Assembly: GCA_947469285.1 (NCBI GenBank)
Contig: CANIOW010000028.1
Span: 1 to 38,328, forward strand
Length of the DNA: 38,328 bases
Source of the DNA: Gammaproteobacteria bacterium
Lineage (GTDB): Bacteria > Pseudomonadota > Gammaproteobacteria > Steroidobacterales > Steroidobacteraceae
Reading direction: 5' to 3'
Shown here: in pieces, positions 1 through 8,266 of the stretch
How positions within the stretch are numbered: the first letter of the stretch is position 1
Layout: each line of letters begins with the position of its first letter
Translations under genes and position numbers: made by a program
The notes under the pieces: model-generated
The model's database searches: none
Told to the model about the DNA's origin: nothing
Seen by the model: the letters and a program-made list of their open reading frames with translations, nothing else

Positions 1-153
1 GGCTTTGGCAGCTTCACCGGCTTTATGGCACAGTTCCCCGAACTGCTGCGCTTCGTGGACCACGAGGCCGGCGGGCATGTAGCGCTGGTGCGCGAAGAGT
101 GGCGGCCGGCTGCCGCGCCAGTCGCGCCACTACCGGCTGACGAGAGCACGTAG
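1..153 (+). CDS. C-terminal end of a possible alpha/beta hydrolase (YheT-like), partial
   Basis: An open frame runs in from the left edge and stops at TAG 151-153, giving about 50 residues. It contains a hydrophobic strand, then AGGHVAL, then an Ala/Pro-rich tail. A strand followed by GGHV near the C-terminus is what YheT-type alpha/beta hydrolases show around the catalytic histidine. That is the only basis for the call, because the nucleophile and the rest of the fold lie outside the window. The stop codon touches the first base of a strong REP hairpin, which may protect or end the transcript. Another alpha/beta hydrolase subfamily is equally possible. Confidence 0.45.
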   Translation, partial: GFGSFTGFMAQFPELLRFVDHEAGGHVALVREEWRPAAAPVAPLPADEST

Positions 154-252
154 GAGCGAGCTTGCTCGCGACTCCAAGAATCGCGAGCAAGCTCGCTCCC
201 ACGGGCGCTCCCACGGGCTCGCGACTCCAAGAATCGCGAGCAAGCTCGCTCC
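153..252. repeat. REP-type palindromic pair
   Basis: Positions 153-171 and 181-199 form a perfect 19-bp stem (GGAGCGAGCTTGCTCGCGA and its complement) around the 9-nt spacer CTCCAAGAA. A 36-bp stretch (164-199) is repeated exactly at 217-252, so the second copy keeps the loop and right arm but only 8 bp of the left arm. The sequence matches the common Pseudomonas REP core. Such elements usually lie between genes, as here, and are mobilised by RAYT transposases; no RAYT gene is in the window. Confidence 0.85.
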
Positions 253-564
253 GCGCCATCTCCGCCACCGAACCCGCGGTGATCTTCGGTCGTGACCAGG
301 TCATTACCGAGCCGACGCCGGACAAGGTGGCGCGCTTGCTCGGCCTCAACCGTGACCTCATCGACGATGATGCGTTCGACGTGCGGGCCGGCTCGGTGAA
401 GCGGGTGGCGTCGACCATTCCGTCTTACGCGCTGACGAAAATACCTAAGGATTTACCGCAGACTGGCGATTTTTGGTACATGTTCAGGGCATTCCTTAGT
501 GGGTCTTCCTGCAACCTAGCGGGGTGATCAAGGCTGTAAATCCACTAATCTCTAAAGCGTAGCC
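253..564. other. Region without a recognised gene; possible gene relic
   Basis: After the REP pair a plus-strand frame stays open to a TGA at about 525-527. Its middle part has coding-like composition and contains VARLLGLNRDLIDDD and VRAGSVKRVAST. The only available start lies inside the REP, so if this was a gene it has lost its beginning. I do not recognise a family. The last 40 bp before the diguanylate cyclase should hold that gene's promoter and ribosome binding site, but neither is strong. Confidence 0.3.
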
Positions 565-2628
565 ATGGATACCATCGTCAAACCGCCTTTGAACCTTCCG
601 CTGCGCTATGTGGTGGCGCTGGCGTTGTTTTCCCTGGCGGTAGTCGTTCGCCTGTGGGCGCTGCCGTCTACCTACGCAAACGCCGCCTATTTTTCCTTCA
701 TCCCCGCCACCATCTTGGCTTTTTTTGCCTTGGGTCATGGCCCTGGGCGCTTGGCAGCGGCGCTCAGCCTGTTGACCGGCTATGTATTTTTCTCTGCGCC
801 TTACGGGGTTTTAACCTACAAGCCGCTGTTCATCCCGGGTGCACTGGTGTTCCTCTTCAGTGCGACGCTATTGGACTTGTTGATGACTCGCACCATTCGC
901 AGCCACGATCGCTTGCTGGCTGCCTTGCGTCAGGTGTCGGCCACGGAGCTGCGTTACGCGATCATGGTAGATGAGCACGCGGCAGCTATCGCCCGCGTAG
1001 ACGTGCTTGGCCGCGTCACCTTCGTCAATAAAGCTTTTTGCCATTTGCTGGACAAGACCGCTGCCGATTTGCTGCAGAGCTGCTGGTTCGACTTTGTCTT
1101 GCCGGCGGATATCGCTAGCGCCCGTCTAAAACTGGCACAGTTAACGCCCAGCCACCCGGTGAGCGAATTTGAGCATTGCTTCTATCTAAAGAACGGCGCG
1201 TTGCGCTGGGCACACTATTTGAACCGTGGCATTTTTGATGCACATGGCGTGCTGGTGGAAATAGAAAGTAGCGGGCACGATATTACTGCCCGAAAAAATC
1301 TGGAGTCACGCTTAAGCGCTACGCGGGAAGAGCTACAAGACCTCTACGACAACGCGCCATGCGCCTATTTTTCGCTCGATGCAGCGGGGCGTTACTTGCA
1401 TTTGAATGCCAAAGCCTTGGCCTGGCTGGCCTGCACGAGCGAAGCGGTGGTGGGGAAGCTTGGCCCCGCCGATTTCATGTCCGCCGACAGTCGGATGCTG
1501 TTCGAGGCCAGTTTTGCACGGCTGATGACGGAAGGTCGGCTGGACGATCTGGCGTTCGACATGGTGAGTCGCCGCGGTGAAACGCGGCGGGTGAGCCTGT
1601 CGTCTACGGCGGTGTACGACGGGTTGGGCCAGTATCAGCATAGCCGCAGCGTTATGTACGACATCACTGAAATGAACCGAACACAGCGGCGGTTGCAGAT
1701 GCTCGCGGCAGAACAGCGCGCTATTTTGGACAACGACGCCATCGGCATTCTCAAGCTGCAAGGTGGGCGCACCGCATGGAAAAACCGCACAGTGGAGCGC
1801 ATGTTTGGCTACGCTGCCGATGAACTGCGCGGTAATACCTTGCGGCGGCTGTGTCGTACGGAAGAGCAGTTCGCACAGCTGACGGCCGCGGCGCTGGCGG
1901 TGCTGGACGCTGGCGAGCGTTACCGCGCCGAAGTGCAGCTGGTGCGCAAGGACGGCAGCTCGCTGTGGGTCGACCTAAGCGCCGCGCGTGTCTCCCGCGA
2001 GTCGCAGGAGGTGGTGTGGTCGTTCGTCGATGTCACCTTGCAGATGCGCCGTCACCAGCAGGCGCAGGAACTGGCGCACCGTGACGGGCTCACCGGTTTG
2101 CCGAACCGCCGCCAGTTCGAGGCTCTGGTGCCGCAAATGCTGGCCGAGGCGGAGGCCACGGGCGTGCCCTTGGCGATGTGTTTTCTGGACCTTGACGGCT
2201 TCAAGGCGGTGAACGATGGTCACGGGCATGCGGCAGGGGACGCGCTGTTATGTGAGATGGCGCGACGCATGACGCAGACGCTGCGCGCAAACGATGCTGT
2301 GTACCGCTTCGGTGGCGATGAATTCATGTTGCTGTTGCCCAATGTACGCGACGCCGACAGCTGTCGCGGGGTGCTGGAACGTCTGCTGCTGGCCTTGGAG
2401 GCACCAGTGGCGTTGAAGGCGCTGGAGGCCGTGGGGGCCGTAGAGGCAATGGGCGCGCAACGGCAGGTGGTGTTGTCCGCTAGCGTGGGCGTGGCGTTTT
2501 TCCCCGGTGACACGCGAACGCTCGAAGCCTTGATGCACCAGGCGGACCAAGCGATGTACCAAGCGAAGCGGCAGCCGGGGAGTGCGCTGTGTTTTGCCGC
2601 GCCACAGCCCTATGCAGCAGCGATGTAA
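565..2628 (+). CDS. Membrane diguanylate cyclase with three PAS domains and GGDEF
   Basis: The 687-residue protein would make cyclic di-GMP from two GTP. Residues about 10-115 hold closely spaced hydrophobic segments resembling the KdpD/DUF4118 membrane module. Three PAS-like sensor domains follow (about 125-245, 255-370 and 380-500), then a GGDEF domain starting near DGLTGLPNRRQF (about 507). The active-site motif GGDEF is intact at 583-587. An inhibitory-site RxxD motif (RAND, 574-577) sits exactly five residues upstream, so product feedback inhibition is expected. There is no EAL domain. The gene stands alone, tail-to-tail with paaX. The PAS ligand cannot be predicted, and no link to phenylacetate is shown. 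Confidence 0.9.
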   Translation: MDTIVKPPLNLPLRYVVALALFSLAVVVRLWALPSTYANAAYFSFIPATILAFFALGHGPGRLAAALSLLTGYVFFSAPYGVLTYKPLFIPGALVFLFSATLLDLLMTRTIRSHDRLLAALRQVSATELRYAIMVDEHAAAIARVDVLGRVTFVNKAFCHLLDKTAADLLQSCWFDFVLPADIASARLKLAQLTPSHPVSEFEHCFYLKNGALRWAHYLNRGIFDAHGVLVEIESSGHDITARKNLESRLSATREELQDLYDNAPCAYFSLDAAGRYLHLNAKALAWLACTSEAVVGKLGPADFMSADSRMLFEASFARLMTEGRLDDLAFDMVSRRGETRRVSLSSTAVYDGLGQYQHSRSVMYDITEMNRTQRRLQMLAAEQRAILDNDAIGILKLQGGRTAWKNRTVERMFGYAADELRGNTLRRLCRTEEQFAQLTAAALAVLDAGERYRAEVQLVRKDGSSLWVDLSAARVSRESQEVVWSFVDVTLQMRRHQQAQELAHRDGLTGLPNRRQFEALVPQMLAEAEATGVPLAMCFLDLDGFKAVNDGHGHAAGDALLCEMARRMTQTLRANDAVYRFGGDEFMLLLPNVRDADSCRGVLERLLLALEAPVALKALEAVGAVEAMGAQRQVVLSASVGVAFFPGDTRTLEALMHQADQAMYQAKRQPGSALCFAAPQPYAAAM

Positions 2629-2688
2629 CGCGGTTTCACGCGCCGGCGCCACGCCGCGGGTGGCCGCCAAGAGCCAACCTGGTTGCCC

Positions 2689-3606
2689 TTACGGGGCGGG
2701 GAAGCGCGGTGGGACGCTGGCCTGCGCGGGTGGTAGTGGGCCATCGAGGCGGGTGGCTACCGCATCGAGGTGCTGCTCGGCGCTGGCGAAGACCGCCCCA
2801 TAGAGGCGTCGGCACAGCGCATAGGCCGCATGGCCCGCCCATTCCGGTGGCAACAGGGCCCGCGGTAACCGCGGGTCGCGTAGATGGATGCGGCGGTAGT
2901 CGTGGATCAGCAGTGTGCGGGTGACGAAGGCGTGCGCAGGGTCTTGTGGCCCGTGGGTCGCAAGGTGGTCGGCAACCGGCTGAAAGGACGCCCCAAAACG
3001 CCGGTAACGCGTGTCGAGGGCGGACAAGTCCCAACCGCGAGCGATTAGCGCGGCGGCATTGGCGCCAGCCACAAGGTCCGCGGCAAACACCAACACATTC
3101 GTCATGCCGTGTGTCGCCAGCGCCGCGACGGCATCGTCCGGTGCGACAGCAGGATGCACATAGACCCCCGGGTCCAGCTCACCGAAGCCTTCCAGGCGCA
3201 GCAATTCGCGTAAGCGTTGCCGGTCACCCAGCGCGGCAGGGGGTAAGACCACAGTGGTCCAGCGTCCATCGCCAACCGGGACCGGGCCACCATAAATGCG
3301 GCCTGTGGCTTTTGCGAAGCGTTGTCGGCCGGTGGCGGACAGCGCGTATTCCGACAGGCGCCCCGATCGCCGGTACAGCAACCAGTCATCGTCCACCAAG
3401 CGGCTGACGGAGGTGCGCACCAGTCGATCGGTCAAGCCGAAGGGGGCCATGAGACGAATGAGACTGCCGAGGGTGATGGCGCCGCCGCGGGGTGCCAACG
3501 AGTCGCCGAACACCGTGACGATCAGCGAGCCGCCTCGCAGGGGCCGTTGCGCCTGAAAGGTATTGCGCAGGGTGAGGACGGGATCGGTCAGGGGCATGGG
3601 AGTCAT
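2689..3606 (-). CDS. paaX: PaaX, phenylacetate operon repressor
   Basis: This 305-residue protein has the PaaX architecture: an N-terminal winged-helix region (about 25-100, with FGLTDRLVRTSVSRLVDDDW as the recognition part), a central domain beginning around DGRWTTVVLP, and a C-terminal PaaX domain with long helices. In the characterised family the repressor leaves DNA when it binds phenylacetyl-CoA. It is transcribed away from paaA across a short gap carrying a good inverted repeat, the expected layout for control of the paa operon and of itself. A second start three codons in (3597) is equally possible. No paaY follows. Confidence 0.93.
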   Translation of the reverse strand: MTPMPLTDPVLTLRNTFQAQRPLRGGSLIVTVFGDSLAPRGGAITLGSLIRLMAPFGLTDRLVRTSVSRLVDDDWLLYRRSGRLSEYALSATGRQRFAKATGRIYGGPVPVGDGRWTTVVLPPAALGDRQRLRELLRLEGFGELDPGVYVHPAVAPDDAVAALATHGMTNVLVFAADLVAGANAAALIARGWDLSALDTRYRRFGASFQPVADHLATHGPQDPAHAFVTRTLLIHDYRRIHLRDPRLPRALLPPEWAGHAAYALCRRLYGAVFASAEQHLDAVATRLDGPLPPAQASVPPRFPAP

Positions 3607-3623
3607 CGTAGTCTGGGGTTAAT

Positions 3624-3665
3624 TGTGACACGTAAAAACTTGTTAAGTCTAATAAGTCGTGTCAC
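3624..3665 (+). promoter_or_regulatory. Candidate paaA promoter and PaaX operator
   Basis: GTGACACG (3625-3632) and its exact complement CGTGTCAC (3658-3665) form an inverted repeat whose arms start 33 bp apart, about three helical turns. TTGTGA (3624-3629) and TCTAAT (3648-3653) lie within it with an 18-nt spacer and could be the -35 and -10 of the paaA promoter. Position between divergent paaX and paaA suggests a PaaX operator, though the half-site is not identical to the E. coli one as I remember it. Confidence 0.55.
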
Positions 3666-3729
3666 GATCGGCGCAAGGGGAATCGCCTCACGCTGAGGTG
3701 TGGCCCAAAGTTCGCAACGGGGGGCGGGG

Positions 3730-4713
3730 ATGTATACCCAAGGATTACAGGAGGCCCCCCCGAAGGCGGCCAGTGCGGTGGAGGATAGCGAGCGGATGGC
3801 GCGCTTCCAGGCCCGCATTGATGCCGAGGAAAAAATTGAGCCTAAAGATTGGATGCCGGAGGCCTATCGGCAGACCTTGATCCGTCAGATCTCCCAACAC
3901 GCCCACTCCGAAATCGTCGGCATGCTGCCCGAGGGCCACTGGATCTCGCGCGCGCCCTCGTTGCTACGCAAATCGATCCTGATCGCCAAAGTGCAAGACG
4001 AAGGTGGTCATGGCGCTTACCTGTACAGCGCGGCCGAGACGCTCGGCATTGCGCGTAGCGAACTGATTGCGCAGTTGCTGTCCGGGCGCGCCAAGTATTC
4101 GTCTATTTTCAATTACCCGACCCCGACCTGGGCGGATGTCGCGGCGATCGGTTGGTTGGTCGATGGCGCAGCGATCATGAATCAGATTCCCTTGTGTCGC
4201 TGCTCTTACGGGCCGTATGCGCGCGCCATGGTGCGGGTCTGCAAGGAAGAGAGTTTTCATCAACGGCAGGGGTACCACGCGATGCTGTCGCTAGCGCGTG
4301 GCACGCCGGCGCAACAGCGGCTGGCGCAGAACGCACTGAATCGTTGGTGGTGGCCCGCGCTCATGATGTTCGGTCCGCCGGACACCGCCTCGCAGCATAC
4401 GGCGCTGTCGGTGCGCTGGAAAATCAAGCGCTTTACCAACGACGAACTGCGACAGAAGTTTGTCGACTTCACCGTGCCGCAGGCGCTGTTTTTGGGATTG
4501 ACGGTCCCGGATGCGCAATTGCGTCAGGCCGAGGATGGCCACTACCAGACCGGGCCACTGGACTGGAGCGAATTCAATGCGGTGCTCAAGGGCAACGGTC
4601 CGTGCAATGCCGAGCGCATTGCGGAACGCCGCGAGGCCCATGCCGCGGGCGCTTGGGTTCGTGAGGCGGCCATCGCCCATGCGGCCAAGCGCGCCGCGCG
4701 TGCAGTCGCTTAA
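3730..4713 (+). CDS. paaA: PaaA, catalytic subunit of phenylacetyl-CoA epoxidase
   Basis: PaaA is the di-iron subunit of the multicomponent monooxygenase that converts phenylacetyl-CoA to the ring-1,2-epoxide with O2 and electrons from PaaE. The 327-residue sequence follows E. coli PaaA almost throughout ([53 protein letters not shown]). The carboxylate/histidine ligand motifs are present as E91-x2-H94 (QDEGGHG) and E174-x2-H177 (KEESFH). I chose ATG 3730 because the protein then matches the family; GTG 3700 in the same frame would add ten residues. It leads a tightly packed operon. Confidence 0.96.
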   Translation: MYTQGLQEAPPKAASAVEDSERMARFQARIDAEEKIEPKDWMPEAYRQTLIRQISQHAHSEIVGMLPEGHWISRAPSLLRKSILIAKVQDEGGHGAYLYSAAETLGIARSELIAQLLSGRAKYSSIFNYPTPTWADVAAIGWLVDGAAIMNQIPLCRCSYGPYARAMVRVCKEESFHQRQGYHAMLSLARGTPAQQRLAQNALNRWWWPALMMFGPPDTASQHTALSVRWKIKRFTNDELRQKFVDFTVPQALFLGLTVPDAQLRQAEDGHYQTGPLDWSEFNAVLKGNGPCNAERIAERREAHAAGAWVREAAIAHAAKRAARAVA

Positions 4714-4732
4714 GGTCTACGGAGCCATTGCC

Positions 4733-5023
4733 ATGACACCTCCCCAAGATTGGGCACTCTATGAAGTCTTTGTCCGTGCCAAGCGCGGGCTCGACCACAA
4801 ACATGTCGGTAGTCTGCATGCCGCGGACGCGGCCATGGCTCTCGAGCATGCCCGCGATCTCTATACCCGTCGTCAGGAAGGCGTGAGCCTGTGGGTCGTC
4901 AAATCGGCCGACATCGTCGCCTCCGCTGCAGAAGATGCGGCGGCGTTCTTCGACCCGGCCGAAGACAAAATCTATCGCCATCCCACCTTCTATGACATTC
5001 CCAAAGACGTGGAGACCTTGTGA
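4733..5023 (+). CDS. paaB: PaaB, small structural subunit of phenylacetyl-CoA epoxidase
   Basis: This 96-residue protein has the hallmarks of PaaB: it starts with WALYEVFVRAKRGLDHKHVGS and has the VWVVK-type strand (SLWVVKSADI) and a short acidic C-terminal part ending HPTFYDIPKDVETL. PaaB bridges PaaAC heterodimers in the enterobacterial complex and has no catalytic residues. GGAG at 4721-4724 is a well-placed ribosome binding site for ATG 4733. The gene starts 19 bp after paaA and its last four bases overlap the paaC start. Confidence 0.95.
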   Translation: MTPPQDWALYEVFVRAKRGLDHKHVGSLHAADAAMALEHARDLYTRRQEGVSLWVVKSADIVASAAEDAAAFFDPAEDKIYRHPTFYDIPKDVETL

Positions 5024-5796
5024 ACGCGGTGACCACTCCCGCCGCTGCCCGTGAGTTAACGACCTACGTGTTGCGCCTCGCCGATACCTCTTTGGTGCTC
5101 GCGCAGCGACTCTCGGCGTGGATCGGTCACGGACCGGCGATTGAAGAAGATCTGGGTTGTGCGAATATTTCGCTCGACCTACTCGGACAAGCGCGACTGC
5201 TCTACGCCTATGCCGGTGAACTCGAAGGCACCGGGCGCACCGAAGACGACTTCGCGTACTTGCGCGAGGAATGTGACTTTCTCAATGCCACGATGGCAGA
5301 ACTGCCGAATGGCGATTTTGGCCAGACCATCGTGCGGCAGTGTTTGCTGGACCTGTGGCGGCTCGAACTGTTCGAAAAATTAACGCAGTCCACGGATACG
5401 CGTCTGGCGCAGATTGCCGCGAAAGCGGTCAAGGAAATCCGTTACCACAGTCGCTACAGCAGTGGTTGGCTGGTCCGTCTGGGGGATGGCACGGACGAAA
5501 GCCACCAGCGGGTGGCCACGGCGCTGGTGACGCTCTGGCCCTATGTCGCTGAGTGGTTCGCTGCCGATGCGCTTGAGCAGGCGCTGGCAGAGCGCGGCGT
5601 GGTGCCCTCGGTTGCCGCGGTGCAGGCCGGCTTTGAAGCGCGCTTAGCGCCGATCCTCCGTGAGGCGACTTTGACCCGACCGAGCAACGTGGACTATCGC
5701 TGGTTTGGCAAGCGCGCGCAGCACAGCGAACACCTCAGCCATCTCCTGGCGGAGCTGCAGTCCTTGCATCGGGCACACCCCGGGGCGCAGTGGTGA
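5020..5796 (+). CDS. paaC: PaaC, structural subunit of phenylacetyl-CoA epoxidase
   Basis: The 258-residue protein is PaaC, the ferritin-like partner of PaaA that stabilises it and contributes to substrate binding but is not the main catalytic subunit. Conserved PaaC segments are visible: LGCANISLDLLGQARLLYAYAGE, DFAYLREE, LELFEKLTQS, and KEIRYHSRYSSGWLVRLGDGTDESHQR. It starts with GTG inside the end of paaB (GTGA, 5020-5023), which implies translational coupling, and its own end overlaps paaD. Confidence 0.95.
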   Translation: MNAVTTPAAARELTTYVLRLADTSLVLAQRLSAWIGHGPAIEEDLGCANISLDLLGQARLLYAYAGELEGTGRTEDDFAYLREECDFLNATMAELPNGDFGQTIVRQCLLDLWRLELFEKLTQSTDTRLAQIAAKAVKEIRYHSRYSSGWLVRLGDGTDESHQRVATALVTLWPYVAEWFAADALEQALAERGVVPSVAAVQAGFEARLAPILREATLTRPSNVDYRWFGKRAQHSEHLSHLLAELQSLHRAHPGAQW

Positions 5797-6290
5797 CGGC
5801 ACTGGCCAGTCCCGAGGCATCGGCCGTGTGGGCGGTGCTGCGTACGGTGCCCGATCCGGAGATTCCGGTGCTTTCTTTATTGGACCTCGGCGTGATCCGC
5901 GAGGTGTCGGTGCAGGGGCGGCACGTGGTGGTCGGCATTACGCCGACCTATTCGGGTTGCCCGGCGACGGCGGTGATCAAAAGCGATGTGGCCGCGGCGC
6001 TGCAGGTGGCCGGCTACGTGGCGCAGGTGCACGACGTGCTGTCGCCGCCGTGGAGCAGTGCGTGGATCACCCTAGAGGGTTGCGAGAAATTGCGCGCCTA
6101 TGGCATTGCACCGCCCGAGTTCCCCGTCGGCCGCGTCGCCGCCTTGCTCGAGGAGGCCGTAGCGCCGGCCTGCCCGCGCTGCGCCAGTCGCCAGACGGAG
6201 TTGCTCTCGGAGTTTGGCTCGACGCCGTGTAAAGCGCTGCATCGCTGCTGCGCCTGCCAAGAACCCTTCGATCGCTTCAAGTGCCTTTGA
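5790..6290 (+). CDS. paaD: PaaD, Fe-S assembly-type factor for the epoxidase
   Basis: PaaD is required for an active PaaABCE complex and belongs to the MIP18/DUF59 iron-sulfur maturation family. The N-terminal part has DPEIPVLSLLDLGVIREV and the TYSGCPAT motif with its conserved cysteine. The C-terminal part has paired cysteines (CPRC near 128 and CCAC near 154, with a final FKCL), the zinc-ribbon tail typical of PaaD but not of shorter MIP18 proteins. Starts at GTG 5790 or GTG 5793 are both possible; the latter makes a 4-bp overlap with the paaC stop. The 3' end overlaps paaE by 10 bp. Confidence 0.94.
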   Translation: MVTALASPEASAVWAVLRTVPDPEIPVLSLLDLGVIREVSVQGRHVVVGITPTYSGCPATAVIKSDVAAALQVAGYVAQVHDVLSPPWSSAWITLEGCEKLRAYGIAPPEFPVGRVAALLEEAVAPACPRCASRQTELLSEFGSTPCKALHRCCACQEPFDRFKCL

Positions 6291-7351
6291 GAACTGCGGT
6301 GCTGACTTACCATCCATTGACACTCATCCGCCGTGAGCCACTCGCTGAGGCTGCTGTGCTGTTGGAGTTCCAACTGCCGGCCGCGCTGGCTCCCTGGTTG
6401 CAATTTGAGGGTGGACAACACTTGCCGGTGCGCGCCGTCCTGGCGGGCCAAGACGTGCGACGCACGTACTCGATTGTGGGCCGCGGCCACGACTCGTTGG
6501 TCGTGGGCGTGCGTGTGCAAGGGGTAATGTCGCAGCACTTGGCGGCACTACCCGTGGGCGCAACGGTGGAGGTCATGCCCCCGACCGGTCGCTTCCGCGC
6601 AGTCATCGATGCCACGCGGCCGCGCTCGCATGTGGCCTTTGCCGCTGGCTCTGGCATCACGCCGGTGTTGGCGGTCATCACCGCTGTCTTGGCGGCGGAG
6701 CCGGCGGCGCGGGTGGCGCTCTATTACGGCAACCAAACGCTGTCGCGCACCATGTTTGCTGAGGCATTGCTGGCCTTGAAAAATCGCTATCTGGGCCGCT
6801 TCACGTTGCACTTTCTGATGAGCCAGGAGCAGCAAGAGCTGGAACGCCACGAAGGCCGGATCGACGCGGCAATGGTGCGCCGCGTGCTTGCCAGTGATCT
6901 GGATGGCGTGACGGTCGATGAATGGTATGTGTGTGGTCCTGACAGCATGCTCGCGGATCTGACCGGCGCCTTGAAAGCAAGCGGCGTGCCGGGGCGCATC
7001 CACGCCGAGCGGTTCGGTAGCCGTGCGCGGGCCCGCCCAGCGCCGGCACCTCTGCTCGTGACTGATGCGCAGGTGGTGGCGGTGACGGTCACCATGGACG
7101 GGCGCGAGCGGCACTTTTTGATGGACCGACAGCAGTCGGTGCTGGCGGCGGCCGAAGCGGCCGGTCTGCGCCTGCCGTTCTCCTGCCGGGCGGGCATTTG
7201 CTCAACCTGTCGTACCCGGGTGGTGGCGGGTGCGGTGGCGATGGAGCGCAATCAGGCGCTGGAGGACTGGGAGGTCGCAGCCGGCTATGTGTTGTGCTGC
7301 CAGGCCAGGCCTACGACCGACAAGATTCACCTCACCTACGATGACATTTAA
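6281..7351 (+). CDS. paaE: PaaE, FAD/NADPH/2Fe-2S reductase of phenylacetyl-CoA epoxidase
   Basis: PaaE passes electrons from NADPH through FAD and a ferredoxin-type cluster to PaaA. An FAD-binding barrel with RTYSIVG (about 62-68) comes first, then a nucleotide-binding domain (FAAGSGITPVLAVI, and VCGPDSM near 211-217), then a plant-type ferredoxin domain. The cluster cysteines are C302, C307, C310 and C340 (CRAGICSTC, then a 29-residue gap to LCC). GTG 6281 lies inside paaD; GTG 6299 would remove six residues and is also reasonable. Ten bases separate it from paaG. Confidence 0.95.
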   Translation: MPLRTAVLTYHPLTLIRREPLAEAAVLLEFQLPAALAPWLQFEGGQHLPVRAVLAGQDVRRTYSIVGRGHDSLVVGVRVQGVMSQHLAALPVGATVEVMPPTGRFRAVIDATRPRSHVAFAAGSGITPVLAVITAVLAAEPAARVALYYGNQTLSRTMFAEALLALKNRYLGRFTLHFLMSQEQQELERHEGRIDAAMVRRVLASDLDGVTVDEWYVCGPDSMLADLTGALKASGVPGRIHAERFGSRARARPAPAPLLVTDAQVVAVTVTMDGRERHFLMDRQQSVLAAAEAAGLRLPFSCRAGICSTCRTRVVAGAVAMERNQALEDWEVAAGYVLCCQARPTTDKIHLTYDDI

Positions 7352-7360
7352 GGCTCTCCG

Positions 7361-8149
7361 ATGACCTACACCTCGATTCTGTACCGCTGTGTCGATGGCA
7401 TTGCGCGGCTCACACTGCACCGGCCGGACAAACTCAATGCATTTACGGCGCAGATGCACGGCGAGGTGCGTGACGCACTCGCACGCCTCGGCCCGGAGGG
7501 GGCGCGGGTGCTGGTGCTGACTGGTAGCGGGCGAGCCTTTTGTGCCGGTCAGGATCTCAGTGATCGTGCGGTGGCGCCGGGCGGCGCACCGGTCGATCTG
7601 GGCGAGTCGATAGCGCGTGACTACGCGCCCTTGGTGCGAACGCTACGCGCGCTGCCGCTACCAGTGTTGGCCGCAGTCAACGGGGTGGCCGCTGGTGCGG
7701 GCGCCAACTTGGCGCTGGCCTGCGATGTGGTGGTGGCAGCGCGCTCGGCGGTCTTCGTGCAGGGGTTCAATAAACTCGGCCTCGTCCCCGATTGTGGTGG
7801 AACCTGGTTGTTGCCCCGACTGGTCGGTAATGCGCGCGCTTTGGGCTTGATGTTGCTCGGTGACCAGGTGAGCGGCGAACAAGCCGCAGCGTGGGGATTG
7901 ATTTGGCAATGTGTGGATGACGCGCTGCTGGCCGAGACGGTCGATGCTCTCGCGCAACGGTTGGCCCAAGGTCCCACGCGAGGACTGGCGCGCACCAAAG
8001 AGGCGATCTACAGCGGCTGGCAACACAGCCTGTCCGAGCAACTCGATGTCGAGCGCGATTTGCAACAAGAACTCGGTCGCTCGGCCGACTATGCGGAAGG
8101 CGTTGCCGCGTTCCGTGACAAGCGCAGCGCGCAATTTACTGGCCGTTAA
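7361..8149 (+). CDS. paaG: PaaG, epoxyphenylacetyl-CoA isomerase (crotonase family)
   Basis: PaaG isomerises the ring epoxide made by PaaABCDE to the seven-membered oxepin-CoA. The 262 residues form a full crotonase fold: oxyanion-hole segments CAGQDLSDR (about 62-70) and GVAAGAGANLALACD (about 109-123), and LVPDCGGTWLLPRLVG with Asp144 at the position of the PaaG catalytic aspartate. A simple paaF-type hydratase would normally carry a second acidic residue in the 110-120 region, which is not obvious here. Operon position between paaE and paaZ supports the call. Confidence 0.9.
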   Translation: MTYTSILYRCVDGIARLTLHRPDKLNAFTAQMHGEVRDALARLGPEGARVLVLTGSGRAFCAGQDLSDRAVAPGGAPVDLGESIARDYAPLVRTLRALPLPVLAAVNGVAAGAGANLALACDVVVAARSAVFVQGFNKLGLVPDCGGTWLLPRLVGNARALGLMLLGDQVSGEQAAAWGLIWQCVDDALLAETVDALAQRLAQGPTRGLARTKEAIYSGWQHSLSEQLDVERDLQQELGRSADYAEGVAAFRDKRSAQFTGR

Positions 8150-8173
8150 CACGGCGCACGACGAGGAGGGGAT

Positions 8174-8266
8174 ATGTCAGACGATTCACCAGATCGCGCC
8201 CAGCGTGCGGGCGCTCCCAGGTTGATTGGCGCGGTTTGCGCTCTGCACCGACGAGACCGCCGGTGA
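8174..8266 (+). CDS. 30-residue ORF coupled to paaZ; unknown, possibly a paaI remnant
   Basis: ATG 8174 follows an unusually good ribosome binding site (GAGGAGGGG, 8163-8171), and the frame ends at TGA 8264-8266, overlapping the chosen paaZ GTG as GTGA. The product starts MSDDSPDRAQRAG and ends in a basic HRRDRR. No domain is visible. The start resembles those of some PaaI thioesterases, which often occupy this place in paa operons, so it may be what remains of a deleted paaI. It could instead act as a short leader that couples translation into paaZ. Confidence 0.4.
   Translation: MSDDSPDRAQRAGAPRLIGAVCALHRRDRR

Noticed and set aside
153-252. 36-bp exact direct repeats that could be a CRISPR fragment
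   Set aside because: Only two copies, 53 bp apart, with strong internal palindromes and a REP core; no cas genes and no unique spacers.
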